Assembly: GCF_900019265.1 (NCBI RefSeq)
Contig: NZ_CYGX02000072.1
Location: forward strand, 16,958-80,957
Direction: 5' to 3'
Source: Paraburkholderia ribeironis
GTDB taxonomy: Bacteria > Pseudomonadota > Gammaproteobacteria > Burkholderiales > Burkholderiaceae
DNA length: 64,000 bases
In this document: piece after piece, positions 27,162 to 36,841 of the stretch
How positions within the stretch are numbered: the first letter of the stretch is position 1
Layout of the letters: every line of letters begins with the position of its first letter
Program-made: the position numbers and the translations under genes
The notes under the pieces: generated by a model
Told to the model about the DNA's origin: nothing
Seen by the model: the letters and a program-made list of their open reading frames with translations, nothing else
The model's database searches: none

Positions 27162-29378
27162 TCAGGAGCCAGCCGGCGGCTCGCTTTCGTCGGAGGTCAA
27201 CTGCACTTCGAGGCGGTCGAAGACACGCTGCGTCGCCCGGCTCGGCGCTTCGAGTGCGAACAGCAGGAGGGAGCGCCCGGTCACCTGATACGCGTCACCG
27301 GCGTTGAATTGGGGCAAGTCGGGCCGCACCGGCATATTGCTGTCGAGCAGGCACATCCACGTGTCGCCTTCGGGAATATCGGGTAGCGTGAAATTGACGA
27401 CGTCGTGGTGCGCATTCATCACGAGCAGCAATGTTGCATCGGATGCGAGACGCCGGATGCCGCTCGCCTGAGCGCGGCCGTCGATCACCAGCCCGAAGCA
27501 GCGCATCAACGGGTCGTCCCATTGCTCGCCCGTGATATCCGTGCCGTCGGGCGAGAGCCAGCGTGTGTCCGTGACGTCCAGCGCCTCGTTGTATTCGCCG
27601 GTGAGAAAACGGCCGCGTCGCAGCACCGGCAGGCGGTGGCGCAGCGTGGTCAGATTCCTGACGAAGTCGGTAAGCGCGCGCCCGTCGTCGTCGATTGCGT
27701 CCCAATCGACCCAGCTTATCTCGTTATCCTGACAATAGGCGTTGTTGTTGCCCTGCTGAGTGCGGCCGAATTCATCGCCGGCGAGAATCATCGGCGTGCC
27801 TTGCGACAGCAGCAGCGTGGCCAGCAGATTGCGTTTCTGGCGTTCGCGCTGCTGACGAATCCCGGCGTCGTCGGTCGGCCCTTCCTCGCCCATGTTCCAG
27901 GACTTGTTGTCGGCGTGGCCGTCGTTGTTATCCTCGCCATTGGCCTCGTTGTGCTTGTCGTTGTACGACACCAGATCATTGAGCGTGAAACCATCGTGCG
28001 CGGCGATGAAGTTCACGCTCGCCCACGGACGTCGTCCGCGATGATTGAACTGGTCGCCCGACGCGGTCAGCCGGGTAGCGAGATCGGCGGCCATGCCTTC
28101 GTCGCCCTTCCAGTACCCGCGCGCCGCGTCGCGAAAGCGGTCGTTCCATTCGGCCCAGCCAGGCGGAAAGCCACCCACCTGGTAACCGCCGGGACCGCAA
28201 TCCCACGGCTCGGCAATCAGCCGCACGCTCGAGAGCACCGGGTCTTGCCGGCAGCTATCGAGGAACCCGCCGCCTTCGTCGAAGCCGTGATCCTCACGGC
28301 CGAGAATCGTCGCGAGGTCGAAGCGGAAGCCGTCGACCTTCATTTCGGTCACCCAGTAGCGCAGGCTGTCGGTGACCATTTGCAGCACCCGCGGATGCGA
28401 CAGGTTCAGCGTGTTGCCGGTGCCGGTGTCGTTGATGTAATAGCGCGGCTCGTCGGGCATCAGGCGGTAGTACGACGCGTTGTCGATACCCTTGAACGAG
28501 ATCGTCGGGCCGCGCTCGTTGCCTTCGGCTGTGTGGTTGTAGACCACATCGAGAATCACTTCGAGATCGCTCTGATGAAAGCGGTCCACCATCTCCTTGA
28601 ACTCGGCCACCGAGTCGGTGGACGATGCGAAGTAGCGCGGATCGGCCGCGAAGAAACCGATCGTGTTGTAACCCCAGTAGTTGGTGAGAGCTTTGTCGAG
28701 CAGATGGCTGTCGTTGACGAACGTCTGCACCGGCAGCAATTCGACCGACGTCACGCCGAGGCTGCGGATATAGTCGACCACGACCTGCTGCCCGAGCCCG
28801 GCGATAGTGCCGCGCAGAGGCTCCGGCACATCGGGATGACGTTTGGTGAAGCCGCGTACATGCGTTTCATAAAAAATCACCCGCTCCCACGGCAGTGCGT
28901 TGCGCTCGGGATGGCTCCACGAGAAGTTGGCATCGACCACCTTGCACTTCGGCACGAAGCGCGCGCTGTCGCGCTCGTCGAACGACAGATCGCCCTCTTC
29001 CGAATCGAGCGTATAGCCGAAAATTTCCGGCGCCCATTTCAGCTCACCGATATGCGCTTTCGCGTACGGGTCGAGCAGCAGCTTGTTCGGATTGAAGCGA
29101 TGGCCGTTTTCCGGCTCGTACGGGCCATGCACGCGATAGCCATACACGTCGCCCGGTTTGAGATTCGGCACGAACACGTGCCAGACCTCGTCGGTGTATT
29201 CCGGCAGTTCGATGCGTTCGATTTCGTTCTGGCCGGTTTCATCGAACAGACACAGTTCGACCTTGGTGGCGTGCGCCGAGAACAGTGCGAAGTTGACACC
29301 GCTTCCGTTCCATGTCGCGCCGAGCGGGAAAGGCGTGCCTTCCGAGATGCGCGTCGTGTAGCTGGCCGGCGATGTCAT
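27162..29378 (-). CDS. glgX: Glycogen debranching enzyme (GH13 isoamylase type)
   Basis: 738 residues. It hydrolyses alpha-1,6 branches of glycogen or related glucan. An N-terminal CBM48 domain (~12-105, PLGATWNGSGVNFALFSAHA) precedes a GH13 barrel with the four conserved regions: DVVYNHTAEG, VDGFRFDLATILGRE (nucleophile Asp), LIAEPWDCGPGGYQVG (acid/base Glu) and FIAAHDGFTLNDLVSY. It is longer than E. coli GlgX (~657 residues) and closer to TreX. No other glg or tre gene is adjacent, so it probably works with synthases encoded elsewhere. ATG 29378 follows AGGAACCACT. Confidence 0.95.
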   Translation of the reverse strand: MTSPASYTTRISEGTPFPLGATWNGSGVNFALFSAHATKVELCLFDETGQNEIERIELPEYTDEVWHVFVPNLKPGDVYGYRVHGPYEPENGHRFNPNKLLLDPYAKAHIGELKWAPEIFGYTLDSEEGDLSFDERDSARFVPKCKVVDANFSWSHPERNALPWERVIFYETHVRGFTKRHPDVPEPLRGTIAGLGQQVVVDYIRSLGVTSVELLPVQTFVNDSHLLDKALTNYWGYNTIGFFAADPRYFASSTDSVAEFKEMVDRFHQSDLEVILDVVYNHTAEGNERGPTISFKGIDNASYYRLMPDEPRYYINDTGTGNTLNLSHPRVLQMVTDSLRYWVTEMKVDGFRFDLATILGREDHGFDEGGGFLDSCRQDPVLSSVRLIAEPWDCGPGGYQVGGFPPGWAEWNDRFRDAARGYWKGDEGMAADLATRLTASGDQFNHRGRRPWASVNFIAAHDGFTLNDLVSYNDKHNEANGEDNNDGHADNKSWNMGEEGPTDDAGIRQQRERQKRNLLATLLLSQGTPMILAGDEFGRTQQGNNNAYCQDNEISWVDWDAIDDDGRALTDFVRNLTTLRHRLPVLRRGRFLTGEYNEALDVTDTRWLSPDGTDITGEQWDDPLMRCFGLVIDGRAQASGIRRLASDATLLLVMNAHHDVVNFTLPDIPEGDTWMCLLDSNMPVRPDLPQFNAGDAYQVTGRSLLLFALEAPSRATQRVFDRLEVQLTSDESEPPAGS

Positions 29379-29571
29379 AGTGGTTCCTGTGGAAGCAAGA
29401 GGCGCTTGCGCGCGTGCTTTAGTGTACGCAGTGGATCGGTCAGCGTACGGAATTCCGTGCGGGCTATGCGGCTGAGGGCCTCCGTCAGCCTCAGCGAGAA
29501 TATACCGAAGGGTTTAACTGGATGCGGAAAAAGACCGCCACAGACCGGCACCTGAGCGGATCTGGTTCGCG

Positions 29572-30045
29572 TCACGTCTCGTGCAGCCTTTCCGGTGGCC
29601 CGGCAACAGGCAGCGCCGCCGCCGCTTCGAGCACGCGCAGCAGACCCTCCGGCGTCAATGGTTTCGCGCAGTGCGCGTCGAAGCCGACGGCGCGCGCACG
29701 GGCGCGATCATCACGGGAAGCGAAAGCAGTGCAGGCGATCAACAGCATATGCGAGGTCGACGGATGAGAGCGCAGACGGCGGGCCAACTCTAACCCATCG
29801 AGCACCGGCATCTTGATGTCCAGCACCACGGCGAACGGCTGCCACTCGCGCGCCATGTCGCAAACGGCAAGCGGGTCGTCCAGCGCGCGGCACTCGAAAC
29901 CATCGGCTGTCAGCAACATCTGCAATGCGTCCGCTGCTTCCCGATAATCGTCCACCACCAGCACACGACGATGCGACGCCATCGCATACTGGATCGGCCG
30001 CCACACCACGACATCGTCGTTGTCGTCCGTTCTGTCGTCGACCAT
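29572..30045 (-). CDS. Single-domain response regulator
   Basis: 157 residues from ATG 30045, which follows AGGAGAAGAGGGTG. One receiver domain covers residues ~26-142: acidic pair in VLVVDDYREAADAL, phospho-Asp in FAVVLDIKMPVLDG, the switch Thr in LIACTAF, and the conserved Lys in HCAKPLTPEGL. There is no output domain, so it probably shuttles phosphate to a partner or acts by binding. No sensor kinase is adjacent; the nearest kinase gene is broken. Confidence 0.9.
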   Translation of the reverse strand: MVDDRTDDNDDVVVWRPIQYAMASHRRVLVVDDYREAADALQMLLTADGFECRALDDPLAVCDMAREWQPFAVVLDIKMPVLDGLELARRLRSHPSTSHMLLIACTAFASRDDRARARAVGFDAHCAKPLTPEGLLRVLEAAAALPVAGPPERLHET

Positions 30046-30392
30046 CACCCTCTTCTCCTTCGCGCTTTTTGTGCGCCACCGATGGCGCGCCGCGAACCTT
30101 GCGCAAGTTCCGCTCCCGCTGATAGTGCGAGCGCCAGCGAGGTTCACACGCGGCGCATCGATACGACACACTTGTGTCGTGCACGCCGCCCACGCCGCTT
30201 GCATCGCGCGACGTTTCGTCTTCACGGTAATTTGTTCAGCTACGTGAAGCGTTACCTTCAACAAACAATATAAGGAACGCGCGTTTGCCGCGCGCATCGG
30301 CAGCGTCGATATAGACGCTGGTATATAGAGAATAAGCGACGACGCCCGCCGAAAAAATGGCCGGCACGTTAGGTGTTTGCGCTCAGCGGGTT
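30046..30392. other. Intergenic region between the receiver gene and the ligase remnant
   Basis: A 347-base gap with an AT-richer patch at ~30225-30340 and a small hairpin (GCGTC-loop-GACGC, 30305-30318). It should contain the promoter of the receiver gene on the minus strand. No coding sequence is supported. Confidence 0.5.
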
Positions 30393-31005
30393 ATCCCGCA
30401 CGATCGTCGATGACGCCATTGAGCATCGCCAACGTATCGGCATCGTCGATCCGTTTGTCGGTTCGACAACGCAGCATGCGCGAAGAGCGCACCGCCATGC
30501 CCGCCCGATTTGTGACGCGGGCTCGCCTGAATTCCCTCGAAGCCGATTTCGAACACTAGCGTCGGCGTCACGCTACACAGCGGGCCGAACTTCTCGACGG
30601 TGGTCTTGCGCACGATCGCATCGACCTCGCGCATCTCTTCATCAGTGAGTCCAGAATAGGCCGTCGCAAATGGCACGAGTGTGCACACGCCGTTCGCCTC
30701 GTCCCACACTGCGAACGTGAAGTCGGTTAGAGACTGGCGCGGCGGCCATGACCGCGTTGCGCGTAAACCAGTACGACATCCACCGTATAAGGATCGATCT
30801 TCTCGATCTTCTATTTCCACCACGTGCCCGATGCCTTGGTGCGGCCGACTCCGTACATCGACGCGCGCTCCGGCTCTCACGCGAGAATTTCGCCGTCGAT
30901 CACCTACTCGCCGAACGGCGTGCCCGGCTCGATGCGGGCATTCCTGGAATTCGCGCGACGAACCCATGCGCAGAAATCGTCAGCTGCCAGTATGGCCGGC
31001 TTATT
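30393..31005 (-). pseudogene. Remnant of an ATP-dependent DNA ligase (C-terminal half)
   Basis: Pieces of one ligase protein can be followed through several frames in order: ADDFCAWVRRAN with TPFGE, then VIDGEILA, SMYGVGRTKASGTWWK, KIDPYTVDVVLVYAQRGH, DFTFAVWDEANG, AYSGLTDEEMREVDA, TPTLVFEIGFEGIQAS, and lastly the DADTLAMLNGVIDD tail ending at TAA 30393-30395. They match the end of the adenylation domain and the OB domain of bacterial ATP-dependent ligases. At least three frame changes or in-frame stops separate them (near 30903, ~30729 and ~30510), and the N-terminal part is gone. This is an old, non-functional gene. Confidence 0.85.
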
Positions 31006-31083
31006 GCTTACGGTATATAAAGCAAAGAGGCGTGTCGATACCGGCTGCCACCCGGCAGACGCCGACTCGCGCCGCGAGGCCCC

Positions 31084-31986
31084 ATGCAAATCATCCTCGA
31101 CCCGCACGCGCTGTATATCGCGAAACATCCCGGTCAATTCGTGTTGCAGACGCTGAAAGCGTTCCGCGCGAACCAGGGTCTGCTGCTCGCGGGCGCGGTT
31201 GCGTATTACGCGCTGCTGTCGATCGTGCCGCTGCTGATCCTGATCGTCATCGTGTTGTCGCGGGTGGTGCCGCAACACGTGCTGCTGGCTGCGCTCGGGC
31301 ATCTGCTGCGCTGGCTGGTGCCGGGCCAGTCGAATGCGCTGGTGCAGGAGCTGGCCAATTTCCTCGATCATCGCGCGGTGATCGGCTGGGTGCTGTTGCT
31401 GACGATGATCTTCTTCAGTTCGCTCGCCTTTACCGTGCTCGAAAATGCGATGTCGCTGATTTTCGTGCATCGCGTGGTGGTGCGGCGGCGGCACTTCCTG
31501 ATCTCGGCCCTGCTGCCGTATTGCTACATCCTGTGTCTCGGCATCGGGCTGCTGATCGTCACCTTCGTGTCGAACTGGCTGGAAGCGATGGGGGCCGAGC
31601 GCGTCGAACTGTTAGGTATGCATATTCCGTTGCAAGGGCCGTCGCGCGTAGTGTTGTATCTGCTGGGACTCGCAGGCGAGATTTTCGTGCTGACGTCGAT
31701 CTATCTCGTGATGCCGGTCGGCCGCCCGTCGCTCAAGCATGCACTGATCGGCGGCGTGGTCGCGGCCGTGCTGTGGGAAATCACGCGACATGCGCTGGTC
31801 TGGTATTTCTCCACGCTGTCTCAGGTCAGTGTGGTGTATGGGTCGCTGACCATGGCGATCGTGATCCTGCTCAGCTTCGAATGGCTGGCGACGCTGCTGT
31901 TATTCGGCGCGCAGGTGATTTCGCAATACGAACGATTCGGTCCGGCATCCCTTCACGCGCCGCAGCCGACGATCAAAACCAGTTGA
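31084..31986 (+). CDS. YihY/virulence factor BrkB family membrane protein
   Basis: A 300-residue inner-membrane protein with about six helices. Family hallmarks are the first helix AGAVAYYALLSIVPLLILIV (~37-56) and the later SLKHALIGGVVAAVLWEITRH and VYGSLTMAIVILLSFEW segments. The family was once annotated as ribonuclease BN; that activity belongs to another protein, and the true role is unknown. It starts 78 bases from the ligase remnant; GAGG precedes ATG 31084. Confidence 0.9.
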   Translation: MQIILDPHALYIAKHPGQFVLQTLKAFRANQGLLLAGAVAYYALLSIVPLLILIVIVLSRVVPQHVLLAALGHLLRWLVPGQSNALVQELANFLDHRAVIGWVLLLTMIFFSSLAFTVLENAMSLIFVHRVVVRRRHFLISALLPYCYILCLGIGLLIVTFVSNWLEAMGAERVELLGMHIPLQGPSRVVLYLLGLAGEIFVLTSIYLVMPVGRPSLKHALIGGVVAAVLWEITRHALVWYFSTLSQVSVVYGSLTMAIVILLSFEWLATLLLFGAQVISQYERFGPASLHAPQPTIKTS

Positions 31987-32178
31987 ACCGGCCGCGGCTT
32001 TGACGGCGCACGTGGCTGTTAAAATGGCGCGATAGTCGATAGTCGTCGGCCCTCCCGAGCACCTAGCCTGGCCCTCCCGAGCCCTCAGCCACCCGTCACC
32101 TGATGCCGAACCATTCCGCCTCAATCTCCGCCGCAGGCCCTATCCCCATCCCCGCATCACGCATCGGCAGCGTGGTCC

Positions 32179-33270
32179 ATGCTTGACGAAGCCCGCATCA
32201 TACGCACGCTGGCCGCGCACGGCATTACGCCCGATGCCCGTCAGCGCGCCGCGATCGCGGCGCTCGTCAGCCTCGCCGGCGCGAATCGAACCCGACACGC
32301 GCGATCCGGCGCCGCGTTCAAGCGCCAAGGCGTCTATTGCCACGGGCTGCCCGGGCGCGGCAAGAGTCTCGTGGTCGATACGGCGTTCAAGCTGGCCGAC
32401 TGCCGCAAGCGGCGGCTGCACTTCCACGAATTTCTGCGCGAGATGAACCAGCGGCTCGTCAACGCACCGCGCAGCGACGACCGGCTCGGCTCGGTGTCGC
32501 GGCAATGGCTCGATGGTATCGAGCTGCTGTGCTTCGACGAATTCCACATGCACGATATCGCCGACGCGTTCCTGATGGGCCGCTTTCTCGATATCGCAAT
32601 CGGCCTCGGTACGCGCGTCGTGCTCACATCCAACTACGCGCCGGACTCGCTGTTGCCGGACCCGGAGTTTCACGAGCGCTTCCTGCCGACCATCGAACAG
32701 ATCAAACGCTGCTTCACTGTGATTCATTTCGATGGCGGGCGTGACTACCGTTTCGGCGGCGAGCAAGCCGAGCGGCCGCGTTTCTTTGCGCCGCTCGATC
32801 AGGCGAGCCGCGATGCGCTGGGGCACATATTCACGCGCCATGGCGGCGGCCAGCGGGTTGCGCCGGTCACGCTGAGCGCGGCAGGCCGGCCGCTCACGGC
32901 CCGCGCGGCGAGCGCGGCGCTACTGTGGGCGGACTTCGAGAGTCTGTGCGTCGCGAGCCGCTCGCACCTCGATTACCTGGATCTCGCCGAACAATGGCAT
33001 GGACTGATTCTCGACAATCTGCGCACCACGTGGCTCACGCAGCCGCCTACGCTGCAGCGCCTCGTCTGGCTGATCGATATCTTCTACGACCGCAAGCGCG
33101 CGTTGTTCATCGCGTCGGATCGGCCGATCGAGACAGCCCTCAATGGTCTCAAAGGCGTGCACGATCTATCGCGCACGCTGAGCCGGCTAGCGGAAATGCA
33201 ATCGCGAGCTTATCGCAGCACGCTTGAGGACACCGGGCACGGCGCAGCAGGTGGCGTCAGCGAATCCTGA
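32179..33270 (+). CDS. zapE: Cell-division ATPase ZapE (AFG1-like)
   Basis: A 363-residue P-loop ATPase of the ZapE/AFG1 family, which binds FtsZ at the constricting ring. It has Walker A GLPGRGKS (56-63), HFHEFLREMNQRL, Walker B ELLCFDEFH (~117-125), sensor segment VVLTSNYAPDSLLPD, and the late IDIFYDRKRALFIASD. Length and motif order are normal. The ribosome site before ATG 32179 is weak. A direct repeat (GGCCCTCCCGAGC) lies upstream at 32048-32085. Confidence 0.93.
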   Translation: MLDEARIIRTLAAHGITPDARQRAAIAALVSLAGANRTRHARSGAAFKRQGVYCHGLPGRGKSLVVDTAFKLADCRKRRLHFHEFLREMNQRLVNAPRSDDRLGSVSRQWLDGIELLCFDEFHMHDIADAFLMGRFLDIAIGLGTRVVLTSNYAPDSLLPDPEFHERFLPTIEQIKRCFTVIHFDGGRDYRFGGEQAERPRFFAPLDQASRDALGHIFTRHGGGQRVAPVTLSAAGRPLTARAASAALLWADFESLCVASRSHLDYLDLAEQWHGLILDNLRTTWLTQPPTLQRLVWLIDIFYDRKRALFIASDRPIETALNGLKGVHDLSRTLSRLAEMQSRAYRSTLEDTGHGAAGGVSES

Positions 33271-33276
33271 TTGCCT

Positions 33277-33312
33277 GCATTGGTCGCATTGGTCGCATTG
33301 GTCGCATTGGTC
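33277..33312. repeat. 9-bp tandem repeat, four exact copies
   Basis: GCATTGGTC is repeated four times exactly, beginning six bases after the zapE stop codon. It is a non-coding variable-number-type array with the same period as the one at 13621-13665. Confidence 0.92.
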
Positions 33313-33357
33313 GTTTCAACCGTAGTCCGAAGCAATTCTGAACACGCAACGGCATGC

Positions 33358-33392
33358 AAAAAGGCCGGCGGTTTCCAAATCGCCGGCCTTTC
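33358..33392. terminator. Rho-independent terminator between zapE and tkt
   Basis: A GC-rich stem (GGCCGGCG at 33363-33370 with CGCCGGCC at 33381-33388, 10-base loop) is flanked by A5 on the left and TTT on the right. Read on the minus strand, the stem is followed by T5, so it should end the transketolase transcript; it may also act on zapE, which converges. Confidence 0.85.
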
Positions 33393-33406
33393 CATCACGC
33401 ACGGTG

Positions 33407-33454
33407 CTTCACACGCACCTTCACACGCAACCTCAAACGCAACTTCGCACGCTA
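33407..33454. repeat. 12-bp imperfect tandem repeat reaching the tkt stop codon
   Basis: Four 12-base units (CTTCACACGCAC and variants) run from 33407 to 33454; the last one contains the transketolase stop codon (33452-33454). Confidence 0.75.
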
Positions 33455-35536
33455 CGCGGAACCAGCCTTTGACTGAACCCGCGCGATCTGCTGCTTCGCC
33501 GCTTCGTACACGCGCTCCGGCGTGAAGCCGAACTTCTTCTTCAGATCCGCAAGCGGCGCCGACGCGCCGAACGTATGCATCACCACCTGCGCGCCGAGCC
33601 GGCCGACATAGCGGTCCCAGCCGAGCGACGCAGCCTGTTCGACGGCCACGCGCGCTTCCACATCGGGGGGCAGCACCGAGTCCCGATACGCGTCGTCCTG
33701 ACGCTCGAAAATATCCCACGACGGCATCGACACCACGCGCGCCGCGATGCCCTCGCCTTTGAGCTTCTCGTAGACGTCGGTGCAGATCGACAGTTCGCTG
33801 CCCGTCGCCATCAGGATCACCTGCGGCTTCTGCCCATCGGGTGCATCGGCGAGCACGTAGGCGCCCTTCTTCACGCCGCTCGCGGCGGCATAGCGACTGC
33901 GGTCGAGCGTCGGCAGCGCCTGGCGCGTCACGACGATGCACGCGGGCCGCCGCGGCTGCGTCAGCGCCACGCGCCATGCTTCGGCCACTTCGTTCGCATC
34001 GCCAGGACGCAGCAGGGTCAACCCGGGCACGCCGCGCAGCGACGCCAGTTGCTCGATCGGCTGATGGGTCGGACCATCTTCGCCGACGCCGATCGAATCG
34101 TGCGAGAACACGTAAATGGCCGGCACCTCCATGATCGCCGACAGACGGATCGGCGGCTTCATGTAGTCGCTGAAAATCAGGAAGGTCGAGCCGTACGCCC
34201 GCAGGTTCGACAATACGAGCCCGTTCACCACCGCGCCCATCCCATGTTCGCGAATGCCGAAATGCAGATTGCGGCCGCCATAGTGATCGGCTTCGAAGCT
34301 GCCCGCGCCTTCGAACTTCAGATTGGTCTTGGTGGACGGCGAGAGGTCGGCCGCGCCGCCGATCATCCACGGAACGCGCGCAGCAATCACATTGAGCACC
34401 TTGCCAGACGATTCGCGCGTTGCGATGCCCTTCGGGTCCGCGTCGAAACTCGGAATGTCGCTGTCCCAACCGGCCGGCAATTCATGCGCCAGGATCTGCG
34501 CGAATTCGCGCGCAAGCTCCGGATATTGCTTGCGGTACGCGTCGTACTTCGTCTGCCACGCAGTACGCGCCGCCTTGCCGCGCGCACCGATGCCCGCAGC
34601 GAACCGTTCATGCACGCCATCCGGCACGTAGAAGAATTTGTCCTCGGGCCAGCCGTAGAATTTCTTGGCGAGCGCGACTTCCTCGACACCGAGCGCTTCG
34701 CCGTGCGCGGACGCGGTGTCCTGCTTGTGCGGCGCGCCCCAGCCGATGATGCTATGAACCACGATCAGCGTCGGCCGGTCGGTGACGCTTTTCGCTTCGA
34801 CGAGCGCCGCTTCGAATGCGGCGGTGTCGTTCGCGTCGTCCACGTTCAGCGTGTGCCAGTTGTAGCCGCGAAAGCGGCTTGCCACGGCGTCGCTATAGGC
34901 GAGGTCGGTATGGCCTTCGATCGTCACGCGGTTGCTGTCGTAAATCCAGATCAGGTTCGACAGCTTCAGATGGCCGGCCAGCGACGCCGCTTCGTGCGAG
35001 ACGCCTTCCATCAAGTCGCCGTCGCCGCACAGCGCGTAGACACGGTAATCGAACAGCGGCGCATCCGGCTGATTGAAGCGGCTTTCATACCAGCGTGCCG
35101 CCATCGCCATGCCGACGCTGTTGCCTAGACCCTGGCCGAGCGGGCCAGTGGTAGTTTCGACGCCGCTGGTCAAGCGGTACTCGGGGTGGCCGGGCGTGTT
35201 GCTGTCGATCTGGCGGAAATGCTCGATGTCGTCGAGCGACACGGCGGGTGCGCCGGTCGGCTTGCCGTCGTGGTCCACTGCCTTGACGTTGGCCAGGTGC
35301 AGCAGCGAATACAGCAGCATCGACGCATGCCCCACCGATAGCACGAAGCGGTCGCGGTTCGGCCACAGCGGCTCATCCGGGTCATAGCGCAAATGGTGTT
35401 GCCACAGATGATAGGCAACGGGTGCGAGGGCCATTGGCGTGCCGGGGTGGCCGGAATTGGCCTTTTGCACAGCGTCCATCGACAGCGTGCGAATCGTGTT
35501 GATGCACAGCTGGTCGAGGGCGGGATCGTTTTGCAT
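33452..35536 (-). CDS. tkt: Transketolase
   Basis: 694 residues, full length. The thiamine-diphosphate enzyme moves two-carbon units between sugar phosphates in the pentose phosphate pathway. Present are NSGHPGTPM (~27-35), TTGPLGQGLGNSVGMA (~129-144), the cofactor motif starting GDGDLMEGVS (~171), HSIIGWGAPHKQDTASAHG, and the second-half HDSIGVGEDGPTHQPIEQLA. In many Burkholderiales tkt heads a gap-pgk-type operon; here it is followed by a terminator and stands alone. ATG 35536 follows AAGGAGTGTCTC. Confidence 0.97.
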   Translation of the reverse strand: MQNDPALDQLCINTIRTLSMDAVQKANSGHPGTPMALAPVAYHLWQHHLRYDPDEPLWPNRDRFVLSVGHASMLLYSLLHLANVKAVDHDGKPTGAPAVSLDDIEHFRQIDSNTPGHPEYRLTSGVETTTGPLGQGLGNSVGMAMAARWYESRFNQPDAPLFDYRVYALCGDGDLMEGVSHEAASLAGHLKLSNLIWIYDSNRVTIEGHTDLAYSDAVASRFRGYNWHTLNVDDANDTAAFEAALVEAKSVTDRPTLIVVHSIIGWGAPHKQDTASAHGEALGVEEVALAKKFYGWPEDKFFYVPDGVHERFAAGIGARGKAARTAWQTKYDAYRKQYPELAREFAQILAHELPAGWDSDIPSFDADPKGIATRESSGKVLNVIAARVPWMIGGAADLSPSTKTNLKFEGAGSFEADHYGGRNLHFGIREHGMGAVVNGLVLSNLRAYGSTFLIFSDYMKPPIRLSAIMEVPAIYVFSHDSIGVGEDGPTHQPIEQLASLRGVPGLTLLRPGDANEVAEAWRVALTQPRRPACIVVTRQALPTLDRSRYAAASGVKKGAYVLADAPDGQKPQVILMATGSELSICTDVYEKLKGEGIAARVVSMPSWDIFERQDDAYRDSVLPPDVEARVAVEQAASLGWDRYVGRLGAQVVMHTFGASAPLADLKKKFGFTPERVYEAAKQQIARVQSKAGSA

Positions 35537-35874
35537 GAGACACTCCTTGTTCGGCGGATGGGAAGACAGCCGAAGCGCTCCGTTCGAGCGGGCCGGCGCA
35601 CCGTGAGGACATGAAACAACGCATGAGGAACGCAGCGAAGCTCATCGATAATGCGCCGATGCGCGCAAGTCTGCACGACACTCGACGTACGACACGCGCA
35701 GCGTCGCTGCCAACATGATCGGCGGCGGATCTTTCAGCGGGCTTGCGGGGCGGCGGACTTTTGACGGCGGGTTGTGGGTTGCATGTTGCCAATGCGCGTT
35801 GACGTTGAGCGCATCAGATGGCGTGGCTGCGCAAGGCTCGCAGCGCGCGCCAACACTCGTCTTTTTCCGCCACG
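35537..35874. other. Intergenic region between tkt and the cupin gene
   Basis: A 338-base gap that must carry the tkt promoter (minus strand). I see no small gene, hairpin terminator or operator that I can defend. Confidence 0.5.
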
Positions 35875-36420
35875 TCAAGCAGCATGCAGCCAGTATTCGA
35901 CGAGCGGGCCGTGCTTGCCGTCGATCGGGTCCAGCGCGGGAAACGGCAATCGCTCCATCGCCGCCTGCTCTTCGGGGTGCAACGCTTCGCGGCGAATGTC
36001 CCACTGCTGCCCCTCCGGATAGCCGGCCACCACCTGAAAATGCCGCTCGAACGATTGCAGGCAATGGCCGGTGCCGGCCGGCAGCAATAGCGCGTCGCCG
36101 GCCGCGATCGTCACCACACGGCCCCCCGGCCCACCGACGATGACCTGCGCGGAGCCATCAATCACGCCGAGCACCTCATGCGCGGTCGCATGAAAATGGT
36201 GGTAATCGAAAATGCTGTTGCGCCATTGCGACGGCCACGCGTTGTGCTCGAACAGGATTTCGAAAGCGGCAGCCAGGTTGCCGCTTTTCGGTGACAGCGC
36301 GCGCCGGTAAATCACGACCGGCAATGTGCGGTTATTCGGCACCCAGTCGTGCGGATCGAGCATGAATGCCTCGTACTCGGTTTTCGCCGCATCGAATGCA
36401 TGTTTTGAATCGTTGAACAT
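35875..36420 (-). CDS. Cupin-domain protein
   Basis: A 181-residue small beta-barrel protein. The cupin metal motifs are degenerate but visible: FDYHHFHATAHEVLGVIDG (motif 1, His-rich) and LLLPAGTGHCLQ (motif 2). Metal binding through the His and Glu residues is likely; a catalytic role or a sugar/ligand-binding role cannot be told. ATG 36420 follows CAGGAGCCGACC. No operon partner. Confidence 0.85.
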   Translation of the reverse strand: MFNDSKHAFDAAKTEYEAFMLDPHDWVPNNRTLPVVIYRRALSPKSGNLAAAFEILFEHNAWPSQWRNSIFDYHHFHATAHEVLGVIDGSAQVIVGGPGGRVVTIAAGDALLLPAGTGHCLQSFERHFQVVAGYPEGQQWDIRREALHPEEQAAMERLPFPALDPIDGKHGPLVEYWLHAA

Positions 36421-36577
36421 GGTCGGCTCCTGGTGCTTCCCGTTTCCTTGCTGATGCGCGCGTCCCACGGCGCCGCCCGTGGTAGCGCTGGCGCTCTCGT
36501 CGCCGAGGCGGCGAGCGATGAGACTGTGCAGTTCATTGCCCAGTGCCGCGCAGCACAGCACAGGCGCCAGCGCTGAG

Positions 36578-36841
36578 TCAGCGCTTGCGCTGCGATTCAC
36601 GTCCGCCGCCGCCCGGCGGCTCGGACTGCGCGCCTGTGCCGAGCGGCACTTCGGCAGTCTGCGCGGGCCGCTCGCTGGATCGCGGCGGGTTGGTTTGCCG
36701 ATCCACGCCGGTTTGCTCGACCGGCTCGATGCCGAGCGGGCTCGGCTCCACATAGTGCGTTCCGCTCGGCTTGTTGCGCGCCTTCGTTTCCGGCGACACC
36801 GCCGGCGCGTTGCGGTTTCCCGTGGGTTGGCTGTCGTGCAT
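36578..36841 (-). CDS. Small hydrophilic, probably disordered protein
   Basis: An 87-residue protein rich in Pro, Glu, Arg, Gly and Ser with no hydrophobic core (VEPSPLGIEPVEQTGVDRQ; EPPGGGGRESQRKR). A strong ribosome site (GAAGGAGAGGGTC) before ATG 36841 argues that it is translated. No family recognised. Its size and composition resemble the many stress-associated small proteins of Burkholderiales, but that is only a likeness. Confidence 0.6.
   Translation of the reverse strand: MHDSQPTGNRNAPAVSPETKARNKPSGTHYVEPSPLGIEPVEQTGVDRQTNPPRSSERPAQTAEVPLGTGAQSEPPGGGGRESQRKR

Noticed and set aside
27405..29555. 716-codon open frame antisense to glgX
   Set aside because: Same shadow effect; glgX has all catalytic motifs.
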